DNA of 64,000 bases from the NCBI GenBank assembly GCA_025201765.1, contig MU623357.1:248001-312000 (forward strand), written 5' to 3'. Shown here piece by piece: positions 1-12,306 of this stretch. How positions within the stretch are numbered: position 1 is the first letter of the stretch; each line of letters starts with the position of its first letter. Under the pieces are notes generated by a model. The model was given only the letters and a program-made list of their open reading frames with translations. It ran no database searches and was not told the origin of the DNA. The DNA is from Daldinia sp. FL1419 (lineage: Eukaryota > Ascomycota > Sordariomycetes > Xylariales > Hypoxylaceae). The position numbers and the translations under genes are program-made.

Positions 1-643
1 TTTACCCAGGTTGTGCTAGTATTTTGTATTCAACTACCTCTTCAATTTTATATGCCCGAGTTACTTACATTCGTCTATGGATGGATGGGATATTTTGCCC
101 AGGTGGCTTTCGGGGTGTTCTACCTGGTACATACCTCCTATATTATACCTACCTAGATATGCATTTAATGTAAGATATGCAAGAAGAATATTATCTGCGA
201 AATTTGCACGTGAAGAAACTCCAGAAATCTTGAAAGGGTTGACGTCATTATGTGATTACACCTCCCCTCCTGCTTTTAAGCCACATCTCTAGCCACAAAT
301 ATCATGGAACCAGGTAATACCTACCTACCTATCTACTGAGAAATAAGTACAGTAAGTACTACCTAACTACCTAAGTGATGACGTACAGATGCTATGACGG
401 ACTACCTACCTGCCTAGGTACCTACATACAATACATACTTGCATCCTTGCCCGCAATCCTTACCCACTACATAACTTAACATCCAGTTATATCGACGTCT
501 CAAGGTACGAACGTACGTACCTCATAAACATCATGTAGGATAACCTGTTTATCTTCTATAAATAATTTGATGTAGAAGAGGCCAGCGATAATCCACAATG
601 CCAATACACCGATCAAGTCATTCTGATAAAAATACTAGAAACA
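1..643. other. Intergenic / upstream region of the PTEN-type phosphatase
   Basis: No gene is visible; the short open frame at 77-292 has no recognisable content. The stretch is AT-rich and carries repeated ACCTACCT / CCTAGGTA tetranucleotide motifs around 315-430 and a perfect TGACGTCA palindrome at 240-247. The last ~100 bases before the ATG at 644 should hold the phosphatase 5' leader. Confidence 0.6.
240..247. promoter_or_regulatory. CRE/ATF-type palindrome TGACGTCA
   Basis: A perfect TGACGTCA palindrome lies about 400 bp upstream of the phosphatase ATG. Fungal Atf1/CREB-family bZIP proteins bind this sequence. Occupancy here is inference; one such 8-mer per 65 kb is expected by chance. 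Confidence 0.3.
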
Positions 644-2556
644 ATGGCTTCTCTACTGCGCCAGATCGTTGCGGGACCACGCGCCAGACACCCTGAAGCA
701 GGTTTGGATCTCTGTTATGTTACGGATAACATAATTGCGACGTGCGTTCCGGCTTGTTCCCCCCTTTTTTGTGGTTTAATATCATTTTCGAGTTGACAAG
801 GTGTTGACATGGTTCTCTTCCCAGATCCGGCCCTTCTCAGACATATCCCCAGCGTGCCTATCGCAATCCACTCGACCGCCTCGTCGAGTTTCTCGACTCT
901 AAGCACGGAAAGAATTGGGCGATATGGGAATTCCGTGCCGAAGGTACTGGCTATCCGGACGAACTTGTTTACAACAGGATTAGGCACTATCCCTGGCCGG
1001 ATCATCACCCACCCCCCTTCAGGCTGGTACCGATGATCATTGCGAGCATGCGAAATTGGTTAAACGGAAATGATCTCGACGCCGATAATGCAGGCACCCC
1101 GGATGGGAAAAGGAATCTTGTTGGAAAGGTTCTGGAAACGTGGAAAGACAAAAAGGGGGGCCGTGTGGTTGTTGTACATTGTAAAGCCGGCAAGGGTCGC
1201 AGCGGAACGATGGCCTGTAGCTATCTCGTTGCTGAGTGCGGTTGGACGCCAGAGCAAGCCCTTGCGAGATTTACGGAACGAAGGATGCGACCCAAATTTG
1301 GCGCAGGCGTCACCATCCCGAGTCAGCTACGATGGATAGGATATGTCGATCGCTGGACTAAAGGAGGGAAGAAATACGTCGACCGAGAACTAGAAATCGT
1401 TGAGATCCATGTCTGGGGACTGCGTTCCGGTGTGAAGCTTTCGGTCGAAGGTTTCGTAGACGGGGGTAAAAAGATCAAAGTCTTCCACACGTTCTCAAAA
1501 AAGGAGCGAGTCATAGTTGAAGGTAATGCTCCGGGTGATAATGGAGTTTGGGATATGATATACGATATCACTGGCTACGGATTTAATTCTACGGCGGGAC
1601 AGGAAGTCCTCGACGAAGCGAAGCAAACCGACCAAGTAAAGGATAACGAGTCTACACCGGCGGCCACTGAGCAGGCCTCACAATCACCGGTATCGAGATC
1701 AAAGAAAAAGACGGTCCCGAAACTGATTTCTAGGCCCTCTCAGCGTTCGTCCGCTGAGTCCGTACATTCTACCCGTAGTATGCCCGAAAATAGTCCCAAA
1801 TCCAAATCCACGATCCCCGGTAGTTCGTCCTCGTCGACCTCAAAGAATGATGCTGACCCTGAACCCGGAGGCATGGCCGTTATTTTTAAGCCTCACAAGC
1901 CGATTAAATTACCTACCAGCGACGTAAATATATGCATTGAAAGACGCAACCGTACGCCTAGCGCGATGGGATTCACTATGGTCACCGCTGTGGCACATGT
2001 ATGGTTCAATGCATTTTTCGAAGGCAACGGGCCCGAAAAAGACGGCAATCCGGAGCTGAACGGGGTTTTTGAGATCGACTGGGATAAATTGGATGGGATA
2101 AAAGGTTCTAGTCAGAAAGGGACACGTGCCGCCGATAGAATTGCAGTGGTATGGAAGTCCGTAGTGTCAGAAGGCGACGTGAAGGAATCAGTTATGCCCA
2201 TGCCTAGCATCAACGCGCCCGTTCCGCAGATGTCGGCGGCTGATTGGAAAGGAGGCAACGACGAGGATCCCTACAGTGAAAGACACCTGGGCTTGCGCGT
2301 TCAAAGCCCCGATAGTGCAGATATTAGCCAAGCCAGCAGTATCAAGGATGAAGGTGTTGGGGAGGTTAAAAGTACCGACGAGGAAACTCCAGACAATGTG
2401 ACCGCTACGAGGTCCGACGTAAAAGGGGACGATTATGAGAACTTGGAAGGCAAACCTACGCATACTATAGGAGGGACCGGAGGGAAGCAGAGCAGCGATG
2501 AGGAGCTCGTTGCGTACATGGAGAAGCTGCCAAAGCCTGAAGGTAGTGGTAAATGA
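644..2556 (+). CDS. tep1: PTEN-type phosphatidylinositol/dual-specificity phosphatase (Tep1)
   Basis: Predicted lipid phosphatase that removes the 3-phosphate of phosphoinositides, opposing PI3-kinase signalling at membranes. Two exons, 644-741 and 825-2556, give 609 aa; the intron 742-824 (GTGCGT...CCCAG) joins the ACA codon, restoring a continuous PTEN-like N-terminus (LDLCYVTDNIIAT, then RNPLDRLVEFLDSKH). The catalytic P-loop HCKAGKGRSGT is at about residues 151-161, with nucleophile Cys152 and Arg158, the PTEN form with Lys in the loop. The WPDHHPPPF motif precedes it. A C2-like region follows (about 220-400), interrupted by a Ser/Pro/Lys-rich disordered insertion (about 290-370), and the acidic tail is low complexity. 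The start at 644 is preferred because it opens the conserved N-terminus. Family assignment is secure; the exact role in this fungus is inferred. Confidence 0.93.
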
Positions 2557-5500
2557 CGAAATAGAGTTGTCACGGATCGCCGTCGCTTGTTAATTCGGAT
2601 ATGAATTGATCGTAACATTATGACAAGGTTCATAGTAGCGAAGGCGCGCAGGTGTCAAGATTTGAGTTCACGCAATCACCTTGAAAACATATAGGTAGTA
2701 CTTACGTGCAGCTCTTATTATGCAAACCATTATTATAGATGGGATGTAGTCATGGATTCGGGTCTGTTTACCTCGTCTGTTCCACATATATACACCTAGA
2801 CATGGCATCATCTAAGCTTTGTGATCTTTTAAGCCAAGGTAGATTAGGGTGCTACTAGATATCTGGGATCATCCGAGATCTTCCATAAGTATAATAATCG
2901 GATGACGGACTATCCAGACGACAAACATGCTTCTGTTAGTTAAGGCAATTGATCTGTCACGGCGATACCTTCCTTTGTGACTCTGTGCATCGGCGGGCGA
3001 CTCTCTTTTAGCCTTTCCGACGATCTCGCAACTCCAACGCCAATCCGCGCGGAATGTGGGCTGCGTCGACAACATTGGCCAAGATCGTCGTCGCTCGATG
3101 TAAGAATTTTGCGGAACTATAGTACGAGCGAGTAGGGGCGGGGACTAGTAGATATCGGATATACAGATATTCTGACGATATTCAGGTGGGAGTTGGGAAA
3201 GTATTGGTGCACATCTGGAGGATTTGGGCCGGTGGATGCTGTGATCGTGTTTGAAGTAAGTTCTTCAGGGCTCTTCTCCCTAACCGACAAGGCCTCATTT
3301 ACTATGCTGCTACTCGGAACTAACCTGTTGGGCTTATCTCGTTCCAAGATTTAACTAGGAGGTAAGATATCCCTTTCCAGGCAAGTGCATGTTCATGCTT
3401 CGTTGGTACCGGCTGTTGTCAAGATAAAGGCCACCGCGGCTACGCAAGATATCTTAATTTTACGTCAACCAGATACCTAATATCCGTTGTAGGTTACTTG
3501 AGCCTTTGCGGTTATACGTGAGGTCCGACGAAACAACATGGTTTACAGAGCCCCTGGATGTATATCTGGGGAAACATAGGCCTAGGCACTTGGGTAAAAG
3601 TTACGTGCTGTTAAGATATAATAAAAGAGCAAGAATTAGTAGAATACTACGGAATCTAGTAGACCATGTCGGTCGGCTGAGCGGAAGTTCTTGACCCCTT
3701 CCTGCTATCTCCTGTGAAGTTTCCGATTCTGGTCAGCAAATACGAGGGACGAGATTGTCCATGGCAATTGAGGATGGGAAAAATAGAAAAGGAGCTCCAG
3801 AACCCTTTGCGAGTAGACGGATATATTATCATGTTCACCTCGGGCGCGTATAGTCCGAGGCCCCGGCTGGTGATTGGTGTAGGAATTATATATTTGACGC
3901 CGATTCGCAGCGTTGCACCACTCTGTACCTAAGCAGCGTCTTCTATTAACTAATCTAGGTACTCATAACCTAGCCTTCGACGCGGCTAATATTCATGTAG
4001 TACAGTACCTAACTGGGACCGACTGTGTTGACGGTTGACGATTAACGGAGATCTCTGTTTGGGTGGAGGATCGTTTTCGAGATTGTAAACCTGGGGTATC
4101 GAGCCAAGACGTTGCAATCTTTTACGTAGATACCTCCTAATCTTTGAGATATTTCTCATGATGGCGTATGAAGCGGCACTAATGGTGGATAATCGATATT
4201 GGTTACTTGTGTGTTCTAAATACAGCATCACAGAATCGCAAGTAGATAAAAAAGAATCGATGCCAAGGGTCTCGCTCTAGAAAAATTAAACCCTCTGTTA
4301 ATTATAGGGAGAGCTTTGATAGTGACAGCCCTTATGAGACTAGCGACCAGAATGTTCTTATAATATAAGATAGGCTTTCCTATTGGTCGTACTGATAAAT
4401 AGGCTTTAAGGTTGCAGATCTAGAACCAAAAGGGATGCATGCTACGACATGCTCGCATCTCGGTAAGAATTTGTTGGGAGATATATAATGCCTTATACCT
4501 TAGGTATGTTAGGTACTTAAGATACCTAGTATCCCTTATTAATATACATAGTAGACGTAAACAACATAGGTATTGACCTAACCTAGGCATTAATAGATGC
4601 TAGCGCGATACGTACATAGACTTGGTACATGTATGGGGGTGTCGCCCTACCACGTAGCGATGCATCCGGCGCGGCGACTCTCTTCTTGTAAGCTTGTTAT
4701 TCATCACCAAGTTCCAGTCCAGTCCTTGGAAACAAGAAGAAAAAAAAAAACCAAAAAAAAAGCCACCTCAAAGTACGCTTTTCCGAGTCTCCGAAGATCG
4801 CCCTTGTTCTATCCTGAATTATGAATGATATGCTGTGTTTCTTTTTCGGAAGAAAAAATAAATTCTGCGTTAAAGGGAAATTCTCCTAACCCCGGCAACT
4901 CCTAAATGTAAATGCTAAGAGATGATCTTCGAAGATTCGGAATTCCATATATGGTAATCTCGCTATAACCAGAACTCCGGGACTCTTCTCCAGTATTTTT
5001 ATTTTATTTCGTCTTATTTATTCATATCCTTTCGTTCCTGTGAGTGGCACAAGTCTTTTCCAAGAAGATAACGGAAGTTGGTTTACATGCAGTCTGCATG
5101 CCGCCTACTGATAAAGGCGAAGATCAGCCTCAATTGAGTTCTTCCGTGCCTGGGTGCCTGGCAGATGGGTAACGCCAAGAAGAACAAAGACTTCCCTCGG
5201 TTGGTAGCGAATCTTGCATCCTTTGCCGTAATTCTCGGGCTCTGAGAACTGCGACTAATAGCACGTTATGATCGGCACTTGGATTCCCCTGTTGATGCGG
5301 TTGTGCAGTTCACTGCCGTATGTAGTGTATATAGTTATTGGTTACTCTCGTAGCCTTTATTGTTCTCTTTGAAACAAAACGCTTTGCAGAATCGGGAAAC
5401 TCGGTCCACACGTTTCGTACCTTTACTAGGTAGAGAGAATGGGGGTCGCCGATTTGTCTAGATATCCATTATTGATATCATCAAAGCCCTTGGTAACACA

Positions 5501-6978
5501 AGTATGCGACAATGACATGTCGAGTTTATACTTGGTGGAGTCTTTTTTTATTGGTCCGCATTATATTACATTTCATATCAATTACCTCGTACGAAGGAGG
5601 CGCAAATAGACTCTTGCATAAGAGTCCGCACAATACGCCTTTAGATTTATTGTTTCTTATCTCTTTCGTAGAATGATGCAGGCCATGGACCAAGGTCCCA
5701 AAACCATGCCAAGGAGCTAGTCAAGCTACCTAAGCTTTTACAATTTTCCCGTTCTTCTGATGCAACCTCTGAGCCTGTCACCGGTTTCTTTCTTTTTTTT
5801 TCTCTCTTTTTTTCTCTCTTTTTTTATTTAAAAAAAAGGGAACGCCGGCTACAATGGTTAGGCTTTACATAGGGCCAACGAGTCGATGTTGTATCACTCC
5901 ACTTGCAGAGACCCCCTTCGATATTGCTTGCCTAGTTCAGTCTTCATATGCACGTCGAATCCCAGGATTAACTATAGACCAGCAGCATGTTCTTATTTCT
6001 ACTCCCTGTGAATTCAACCGTTCGCATCCTCGAATAATGACAGCTTCATTACATAGCATATCATAAAATGAGAGTATCACTCAGCGTTGACTCGAGTGGA
6101 ACACTTAAACGCGTATACGTTGCGTAACTACTCACTTATATAATGAATTCATAAGTGGATAAGGTGCTTTCGTCGGGCTACCTCACCTCAAATATTGATA
6201 CGTAACGTGAGATTCACTGCTTATAAACGACCTTTTGAATGATCACCAAGCAATGAGGTCCGAGTATAAGAGAGAAAAGGGCAACGCGCGGACTGGGATG
6301 ACGAATTCGCATCGTACTTGGAAAAGTAGGTATGTCACGTCGCCGCAATCGCTTGATTAGGAATCGAGTGGGTAGGATGTAACGCCTTCTACTTCTTCCG
6401 GTCTGGGTCACAATTGCATGGTTCGCGCCGCGTCTATAGCTGCAGTAGGATATTTCTCAAGGAATATGATAGGATAAAGCTTGCGAGGGTAGCAATACTC
6501 ACCGATTCCCACCGACCTCCCCTGCCACCACCACCCAAACCTTTAGGCTTGCGGCTGTACAAGCAACGCTGGCTGGCGATCTTTACGCGCAGGATTTTAC
6601 TGGGTTGAGTTTGGCCCCTGGCCTTGCCTTGTGGGTGGCCCTGTCGAGATAGGCACACCACCCGGTGGGATTGATCGATGAGGTGGGTTCGTCTGGGTTG
6701 GCCTCTCTGGTAATGAATTCATATATGTAAATGTTGCTATGAGGTAGGTAGGTGTCAAGACTTAGCAACACTTGGTTACAAATACTGCAATTCATATGCC
6801 GATCTTCTCTTGGGCGGTACGGCCCTTGGCCGGCGACGACCATAAAAGGAGGTCCACCTGCTCCTCCTAAGCTGGTAAGAGACCTCACAGCAGTTCCTGT
6901 AGCAATCCAGTCAACTGAATCCGCAGCTCTCAACTCTCTGTCACCAAAATCTCGGTATAGTCCCATAAAATATCAGAC
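2557..6978. other. Long gene-poor region (4.4 kb)
   Basis: I find no supportable gene on either strand. Open frames here are at most ~127 aa, overlap in several frames and show no family motif. The region contains A-rich runs near 4740-4765, a pyrimidine tract at 5785-5825 and scattered ACCTAGGT-type motifs (for example 3955, 4500-4530, 4575). The last ~150 bp should be the promoter of the small secreted-protein gene at 6979. Confidence 0.55.
5785..5825. repeat. Polypyrimidine (T/C) tract
   Basis: A 41-base uninterrupted run of T and C, followed at once by an A-rich run. CT-rich tracts often sit just upstream of fungal transcription starts, but no convincing gene follows: the 70-aa frame at 5854 has no recognisable feature. 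It may be simple low-complexity DNA. Confidence 0.5.
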
Positions 6979-7170
6979 ATGGCTCGTTTCTTCACTGCTC
7001 TGCTGGCCGCTGCCGCCATGCTCCAGGTCGGCTCTGCTGCTCCTTACCCATACACCAATGGGACTGCCCCTGCCCCCCGGAGTCTCTCGGGTGCAGTTAA
7101 CAGCACGGCATCTCCCGAGGTTCTCAAGCGTCGTCTCCGGGAGTACCCCATTGCCCTCGTCCGACCCTAA
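6979..7170 (+). CDS. Small secreted peptide precursor (63 aa, unknown function)
   Basis: Unrecognised gene. The product starts with a clear signal peptide, a hydrophobic core at residues 4-18 with an expected cut after the SAA at 19-21. A short mature region follows, rich in Pro, Ser, Thr and Asn, with two N-x-T/S sites (NGT at 27, NST at 41). A dibasic Lys50-Arg51 site near the end could let a Kex2-type protease release a 12-residue tail. Codon choice is GC-ending and biased toward expressed-gene codons, unlike the AT-rich surroundings, and the start context (CAGACATGGC) is good. It may instead be the 5' remnant of a longer secreted protein, since the frame stops at 7168 and the following DNA stays fairly GC-rich to about 7330. 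No intron that would extend it is obvious. Confidence 0.45.
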   Translation: MARFFTALLAAAAMLQVGSAAPYPYTNGTAPAPRSLSGAVNSTASPEVLKRRLREYPIALVRP

Positions 7171-10100
7171 ATGCGTATCTCTCTAAGCACCGTCCCGACC
7201 GTAAACTGACGGCATGCTACCTTGGGAGGGCCGGTGGGCGACATCAAGACAACGGCCCATTTCCTCAATCGAACTCACCATGACGCCAGTGAAGACGGCG
7301 CTGGCCGTTTTCCAACCCGGTTCCGGTTCACCCTCTTCCGACCATTCTATTTAACCGAAAACGACTACTATTTGTATTCACGCGCCAATAGACGATTTTA
7401 CGACCACTGGGAACGATTTTCCAGCTTTCTCTTGTCAGAAAGCCGGGGGGTTAAAGAAGGAGGCTCGCTTCGGCGTATATTTAATAGCTGGCTTCTGGAA
7501 TATTGTTAAGAATTACCTAAATGAGGGACTTGGTTGCACGTGGAGTTGAGCGGAAAGGTACCATTTCGAGGTTTACTATCCTTCACGTCCGAGTTATACA
7601 GCCAATTCAATTCGTTAAATATAATATATGGCTCCCTCATTCTATTTTACTTATCTTGTGATATATTTGTGGCCTAAATTTAGGCGATAGCCCCGATCTT
7701 GCAAAATTACTATAAGTTCTTGATCGGAACATCTTGAGGCCGAGAGGTCAGATTACCAAGTAATTCGGGTTATAATATGAATATAACACGATATATGTAG
7801 AGCCTACGAGTTCCTTTCCTTATCGGAGAGGCAAGATGTTGACAAATTTACCCCCAAATTTGAGACAAGCTTATAATGTTAACATATATAGGTACTTTCT
7901 ACTTCTCACGAAACCGTGGACCAATAGTTTTGCTTAGATTCAGTACATATAAACGGCGATCCTTATCATTATGATGGCACGTTATAAAATGTATTATAGG
8001 TATACCTACCCAACTTAGTGTGAATGATCTTCTGCAGCCGAGCCGCATAAGTTGCCGGCAAAATGCAGGAACGGAGCAAAACTACCGCCAGCCCCATGTT
8101 TAACACATGTCTCTAGCGTACCAGTGACAATACGGTTATGGATCGAGCAGTCTTAGCTTACTAACTATAGATCTTCAATGTGTTGGTCCTAGCCAAGCCA
8201 TAGGTCTATATGTCTTTGTAATCCTTCAAATATTAGTTTCAAACGATCTTGAGATGTTAGTCATACTAGAAGAAACAAAACCATAGCTCGAGTATCATCG
8301 ACCTAGATATTTGCGCTTAACCCTTCTTTAGCTAACGTGCTGGCGAGGGGCAGTCAGGCGATGGAATCTTCCGTCCCTGAGAGCCTTGGATATTTTGGAG
8401 TCTGGAGATGAATAATGTCTAGGTATCTTGAGAGCTAGTATAAATTTTAAAGTATTCAGAAATATTAATGCCACTCGCCCAATTATAAAAGTTTTGCTCG
8501 TGCTCAACTACTGGGGTGTGAATATTTTTGATATGGATATGATCGTGGACGATATTGTGGAATGGGACCATCAACTCGAACTTCGTTGTTACGCGAGGAA
8601 ATATATCTGCTATAAGGCTACACGGCTCTTATATATAGAACAAGTCGATTGTTATATATGCAAGACAACTAGAAGCCTGGCAGTATGTGTCCTTCCTGTT
8701 TTACTTAATAAATACCTAAGTATCTAGGTACCGGGCATATAAGGTGCTTAAGAAAAGCTAGGTAGAGTTCTCCTGTGCGCCAAAGAGTAACTCTAAGAGG
8801 AAAACTGCCCGAAGGCGAACTCAGGAAACGAGCGGTCGACCTTTTTGATGCATCTGATAATATAGTCACTCTTCTGGCATAGTTCTTTCAAGTCAGGGTC
8901 AGGTCATAATCGGTATAAGTTTTGATAGCTTTATAACTGAGACCATATCTTACGAGCGCCTGAAATCTAGCGATACCTAGGTACCTATATGTCCTTAAGA
9001 CCTTCCGTGGACCTGCCGGTGCTTTTCGTTTGAAGTTCGTTTCTATGCAAATCAGGCATCTGAATTATGTTGCTATAGACGTGGGACGAGATCAGTAAGC
9101 CACATTTTGCTACTTCAAAAATGTCTAAAGCTTTTAGGTCGAGTTCTTCCTCCCCTTTTTTTTCCTTGTCCACTATTCCAAGGTGTTTGATAAAAGCATG
9201 ATCCTTCTCTCTCTAGTTAAGTTGTTCTTTGAGGCAATAAAGTAAAAGAAACACGAGAAAGGTTCTAGTATATAATATATATAACAGACCGAGTACGATA
9301 ACTTTTAAGTAGCTTCTGGACGCAAACTATTATTAGCTGGACTTTACTATAATTTAGCCCTATAATATAACCAATAGTTGAGCTAACTAGCCAATCGTTA
9401 TTTCTACCGCAATTAAAGACCAAGTAAGTTTGTAGCTTAGTTAACATCGAATTAGGGCTATGCTACTTTTCACGTATGTCGCTTCTTAACCTTTTGGTAA
9501 TTATCTTGGAGGTACCTACCTAGGTACCCAACGCCAGCCGCAGATGTCTTCCCCTTGCCGAAAAAGATCCTTGCCTGAGGTTTGTATTCTAAGGATGAGG
9601 CAGGTGGTAGGTACGAAACACTATTGAAAGTATTTAAAACGCCATCTGGGAAGCTACCCCATTTCAGATTCTCTTCCCAATTCAACACAATTTTTTCTCA
9701 TCTTTCATTACCTGAGGTTGGCTTAAACCTTGGGTGCCTCCTAAAGATAATCGCGTCGCTCCTAACGAACGGAGTTCGACGAAGCTCAAATGTACTTGCC
9801 CCAGACAAACAGGTCCGCAAATACATAAATACCTACTAAGCGCCAACATGGTAGAGTATATAATCTACAGCGCAGTTCCTTTTTTCCCTTTCGAAATTCA
9901 CCTAGCATATGGATCCTGTTTACATTTCGTCTTAGTAGCGTCTCCGAATTCGCATTCTTTGACTGCGTTGGCGTACTCTTGCGCCTCTAGGTGTTTCCCT
10001 CCATTCTATCTTATTGTTCGACCAGGGACAAGTCCTTCTTTATTTATAACACTTTATTCTTCAAGAAGAAAAATACACAAAAGAAACTGGACGTAGGCTG

Positions 10101-10507
10101 CACATACAGTCTACCTAGTTATTACCTCAACCACTCTAAGTAACTTATTTTACTGGCCAAAGCTACTGCGGCGTATCTTAGGTTATGACAGGAGGGTTTC
10201 TAGAGTTCATGGAATCGTATCCTTCTCACAGGTATGTTTTCATATCCCTTCCCTGGATTGTCGCTCCTGAGTCTAACGTTGTTCCTTAACCTAACCAGGT
10301 CATCTAATTCGACGCTTAAATGAACGTCTCTAGACCTGAAGGGGTTGAAGATTTTTATGCCCAGTGTCACGGTAACTAATACTTGAATTTTCAATTTATT
10401 CTTTCTAAATTGCCTTGCATTCAATATATGGCTACATTATAATGATAACCGCTGACCTTTACCTAACTAGTATGTCTTGACAATGTTGACAATTGCAATC
10501 TTTTTAG
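7171..10507. other. Long AT-rich gene-poor region (3.3 kb)
   Basis: No supportable gene. Frames such as 8428-8727 are AT-rich with no motif and no fungal coding character. Palindromic tetranucleotide motifs cluster at 8704-8725, 8976-8991 and 9510-9531 (GGTACCTACCTAGGTACC type). The stretch immediately before 10508 looks like an intron end (CTAAC at about 10465, TTTTTAG at 10501-10507), but I could not find the exon that should precede it. Confidence 0.5.
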
Positions 10508-11117
10508 GCTGGAATGCCATCATGGGCATTGTCGCAAATGCATTAGCGCAAACGTTCAAAAGGCTCTCGAATCAAGACCTTTTGCGCCGGCAAAGTGTTG
10601 TCACGCTATCACTGATGATATCCTTGAGGCTGCACTAGGCAACATAGATGACACTCTAAATTTTTATAGGCAAAAAATGAGAGAGATGGCGAATCCGGGC
10701 TCAAACCTATACTGCCACGACAGGGATTGTGGCCGTTTCATCCCGAAAGAAAACTACACGAAACGTGTTGGAACATGTGGATGCGGCAAGAAGACGTGCA
10801 AGACATGCGGCGAGAAAGCCCATTTTGGCCCATGCAGCCAGACGAATATGGATAAAACTCGTCATGAAGAAGAGCAGGTTTACCAGTTAGCTCAGAGAGA
10901 GGGCTGGAAGCGGTGTCCTAACTGCCGTAGTATCGTACAAAAGATTGAAGGCTGCGACCACATGGAGTAAGTTTATCTATGTCTACTATCCTCTGTCCTT
11001 TTTGAATGTATGCTAATCCATATTTACCGAAGGTGTCATTGCGGGCAAGAATTTTGCTACGGCTGTGGAGCCGCGATAAATCCGCGGTTGGACCATTGTC
11101 AGTGTTTCGAACTGTGA
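10508..11117 (+). pseudogene. RBR (RING-IBR-RING) E3 ubiquitin ligase, 5'-truncated
   Basis: RBR ligases take ubiquitin from an E2 onto a RING2 cysteine and then pass it to substrate. Two exons are visible, 10508-10966 and 11033-11117, joined by an intron (GTAAGT...GAAG) to give about 181 aa. The order is: the second half of RING1 (ECHHGHCRKC), an IBR (YCHDRDCGRF...CGCGKKTCKTCGEKAHFGPC), then RING2 (CPNCRSIVQKIEGCDHMEC, then HCGQEFCYGC). The cysteine of GCDHMEC fits the catalytic position. The first RING1 Cys pair and everything before it are missing; the upstream 300 bp that I translated has stops in all frames. Either a 5' exon lies behind an unusually long intron, or this is a relic. All visible zinc ligands are intact, which suggests recent loss or an unfinished gene model. 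A stop follows directly after RING2. Confidence 0.6.
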
Positions 11118-12306
11118 CTTGATGTCATACCTGGGGTCTCTACGATAAATATTTCAGCCTAGAGTCAGGGGTCGGGGACTTCATCCAACTTGCACTGTGG
11201 CGTTTTCAGCCAGTAATAAACGCATAATACCTCCCCGACGAGCTCTAAAAGAGTCTACTGGTCGAAGACGTCGTCTTGTTATGTTGGAACTTGTCTTTGA
11301 GTACTTATATTTAAGGCAAGCTCGAATCATGTTTAATGTTTGTCTCCTAAGTAGTATATGGGTACTTGGGCATCGCAGGTAATTAATCATGGTGTGTTGT
11401 TTAGAATAAGTACTCAAATCCGTCTTCATATACCCAATACGAAGAAGCAGCTTTAGATACTTAGGTACCTAATACAAATGAGAAAGTAACTTACAAGCCA
11501 AACCCGCTTATCGCCCATCATGGTATCCACTTACCCAGTTGGGCCTCCTCCTCTCCTCTCATTCGCTCTCCCATTAACGACCCTAGTCCTAGACTTCAAA
11601 GGGTCATTTTTCGAGGGAGACATCTAACCTAGGTTAAAGCACACCTACCAATATTTGAAAGTGCTGGGAGGGTTGAGGTAAATTATTTCATATATGATTT
11701 GAATATTATAACGTACTTAAATATCAGGGCAAAATAAAATGAGAGCATACGGCAACTTGCGCATAACCTCAAGTTTAACGATGTACATGGGCAGATCCCT
11801 TAAGGACCTCCTAACCTATGTAGATTGTTGTTTAAGGACTTTGTTAGAAAGACCTTTGAAACGTAATTATGTAGCCTGACAACTGGGTTGGGATTACCTA
11901 CCTGATATAGGGGCCTACCTACTATTCGCATTAATAGATTCTCAGTCGTATACAACAGTTATCAACTTAGAATTTACGACAAATACTCGAATATTGCTAC
12001 TAGGTAGGCAGGTACCTAGGTACCTACCTAGGTAAGGTATATATCACAAAGTTAATAGTTTTAATTCCATATACGACACTCCTGCTTCGATCACCTAACC
12101 CACGCACATTCTTATATATTACTTTACGTGTGATGTCAATGTGAACCAATATCATTTCTGATTCATCTAATTCTTTGTATCCGAAAGCGAACCACCGACG
12201 CCAACATAATTATCATGACGTCCATCCTATCGTACCCAACTCCGCACTCTACATGTAACGATTACCCCTATCAAACCATCCCAGAGAACCTAGCTTAACT
12301 ATTCGC
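11118..12306. other. Intergenic region with palindromic motif cluster
   Basis: Between the RBR remnant and the 3' end of the Bir1 gene. No gene is seen; the opposed short frames at 11181-11429 are featureless. It holds the dense CCTAGGTACC cluster at 12001-12036. Confidence 0.55.
12001..12036. repeat. Palindromic AGGT/ACCT tetranucleotide array
   Basis: About 36 bases built from AGGT and its complement ACCT in alternating orientation, making overlapping palindromes (GGTACC, CCTAGG). The same design recurs in many other intergenic spots of this window, including 9510, 35741, 45181, 45499 and 50852. Confidence 0.7.

Noticed and set aside
8428..8727. 99-aa plus frame
   Set aside because: Made of AT-rich codons with no motif, in a region otherwise full of stops; begins at a non-ATG codon.
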